From Rhodopseudomonas sp. BR0M22 (GTDB taxonomy: Bacteria > Pseudomonadota > Alphaproteobacteria > Rhizobiales > Xanthobacteraceae): 64,000 bases of DNA. The notes under the pieces are model-generated. The model made no database searches and was not told the origin of the DNA. It was given only the letters and a program-made list of their open reading frames with translations. The first letter of the stretch is position 1; each line of letters starts with the position of its first letter. A program made the position numbers and the translations under genes. Where the stretch lies: the NCBI RefSeq assembly GCF_010907035.1, contig NZ_QUMK01000007.1, positions 36,621 to 100,620 on the forward strand, written 5' to 3'. This document shows positions 63,666 through 64,000 of this stretch, piece by piece.

Positions 63666-64000
63666 TGGCAGGCGCGACGGCCTCGCTGAGCCGGCGTCTT
63701 CTGGTCGCAGCCGGAGCCTTTATTGCCGCCGCGCTGATCATCGCGACGATTCTGATAGCCTTCGTTCTGCACCGTTTCGTCCAAGGACAGGTCGATCAAA
63801 GGCTGGATGCGCAGATCGCCTTTCTCGCATCGACGCTCCAAGTCGGCAAAGATGGACGACTAATGATCGCTGGAAATGCCGATGGACCACCGTTCGACCG
63901 GCCGGGACGAGGCTGGTACTGGAAGATCTCGTCTCCCGCAAACGTGTTGCGGTCGCGTTCCCTGGGAGGCGACGATTTCCAGACGCCCGATGTCGATGGC
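63665..64000 (+). CDS. Sensor histidine kinase (C-terminal part beyond window)
   Basis: The frame is open from ATG 63665 to the window end, 112 residues. A basic start and one membrane helix (about 12-37; LVAAGAFIAAALIIATILIA) lead into the beginning of a periplasmic sensor (VDQRLDAQIAFLASTLQVG). Position after a response regulator and this layout identify the cognate kinase. The catalytic domains lie outside the window. Confidence 0.85.
   Translation, partial: MAGATASLSRRLLVAAGAFIAAALIIATILIAFVLHRFVQGQVDQRLDAQIAFLASTLQVGKDGRLMIAGNADGPPFDRPGRGWYWKISSPANVLRSRSLGGDDFQTPDVDG

Overview
The window is GC-rich chromosomal DNA from an alphaproteobacterium of the Bradyrhizobium/Rhodopseudomonas group (Nitrobacteraceae). 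The gene set and protein sequences look most like Rhodopseudomonas palustris. That assignment rests on recognition of the proteins (ParE, RNase E with an interrupted S1 domain, the SUF operon order, DUF6880, rhizobial-type intergenic palindromes), not on a database search. No phage, integrase, IS element, CRISPR array, rRNA or tRNA gene was found.

Layout. (1) 1-7434, minus strand: one tightly overlapping transcription unit encoding a branched-chain-amino-acid/amide-type ABC transporter (binding protein, two ATPases, two permeases), then the small and large subunits of an N,N-dimethylformamidase-type amidohydrolase. The large-subunit gene runs off the left edge. A divergent AraC-type regulator (7643-8662) probably controls it. 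The second permease is fused in frame to the enzyme's small subunit, and a strong ribosome-binding site and ATG sit at the junction. (2) 8906-18059: mixed single genes (DUF2087 protein, Tat-exported metallo-beta-lactamase fold protein, DedA protein, topoisomerase IV subunit ParE, a HigBA-type toxin-antitoxin pair, a frameshifted secreted-protein relic, DUF6880 protein, a secreted caspase-like protein). (3) 18239-26605: signalling genes (methyl-accepting chemotaxis protein, AraC regulator, GGDEF protein), a DEAD-box helicase, an NCS1-type nucleobase transporter with a long leader, and a TfoX-N protein. (4) 26686-30229, minus: a translationally coupled operon for a LodA-type quinoprotein oxidase, its LodB flavoprotein maturase and a secreted RidA-type deaminase. 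(5) 30392-37908, minus: the SUF iron-sulfur assembly operon (IscS-like desulfurase, sufB, sufC, sufD, sufS, a SufT-like gene, a VOC-family gene, sufA). (6) 38129-50436: alpha/beta hydrolase, anmK, tyrS, an MFS transporter, cytochrome b561, a very large AsmA-like envelope protein, a Bcp peroxiredoxin, an M23 peptidase and an EamA transporter. (7) 50557-58197, minus: a glutathione S-transferase relic, two 3-hydroxyisobutyrate-dehydrogenase-like genes, prfB with its programmed +1 frameshift, penicillin-binding protein 1A and an N-acetylmuramoyl-L-alanine amidase. (8) 58899-64000: RNase E with a clear intrinsic terminator, a proline-rich OB-fold envelope protein, and a divergent OmpR-type response regulator followed by a sensor kinase that runs off the right edge.

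Functional themes. The left-end cluster suggests scavenging of short amides for nitrogen or carbon. The lod operon suggests a Tat-exported amine or amino-acid oxidase with an imine-clearing partner in the same compartment. Cell-wall and envelope genes (mrcA, amidase, M23, AsmA-like, anmK) and Fe-S assembly make up most of the housekeeping content. The less routine observations are the permease-amidase fusion with an internal start, the degenerate signature motif of one ATPase in that transporter, the lodA-lodB-ridA unit, and the VOC gene inside the SUF operon.
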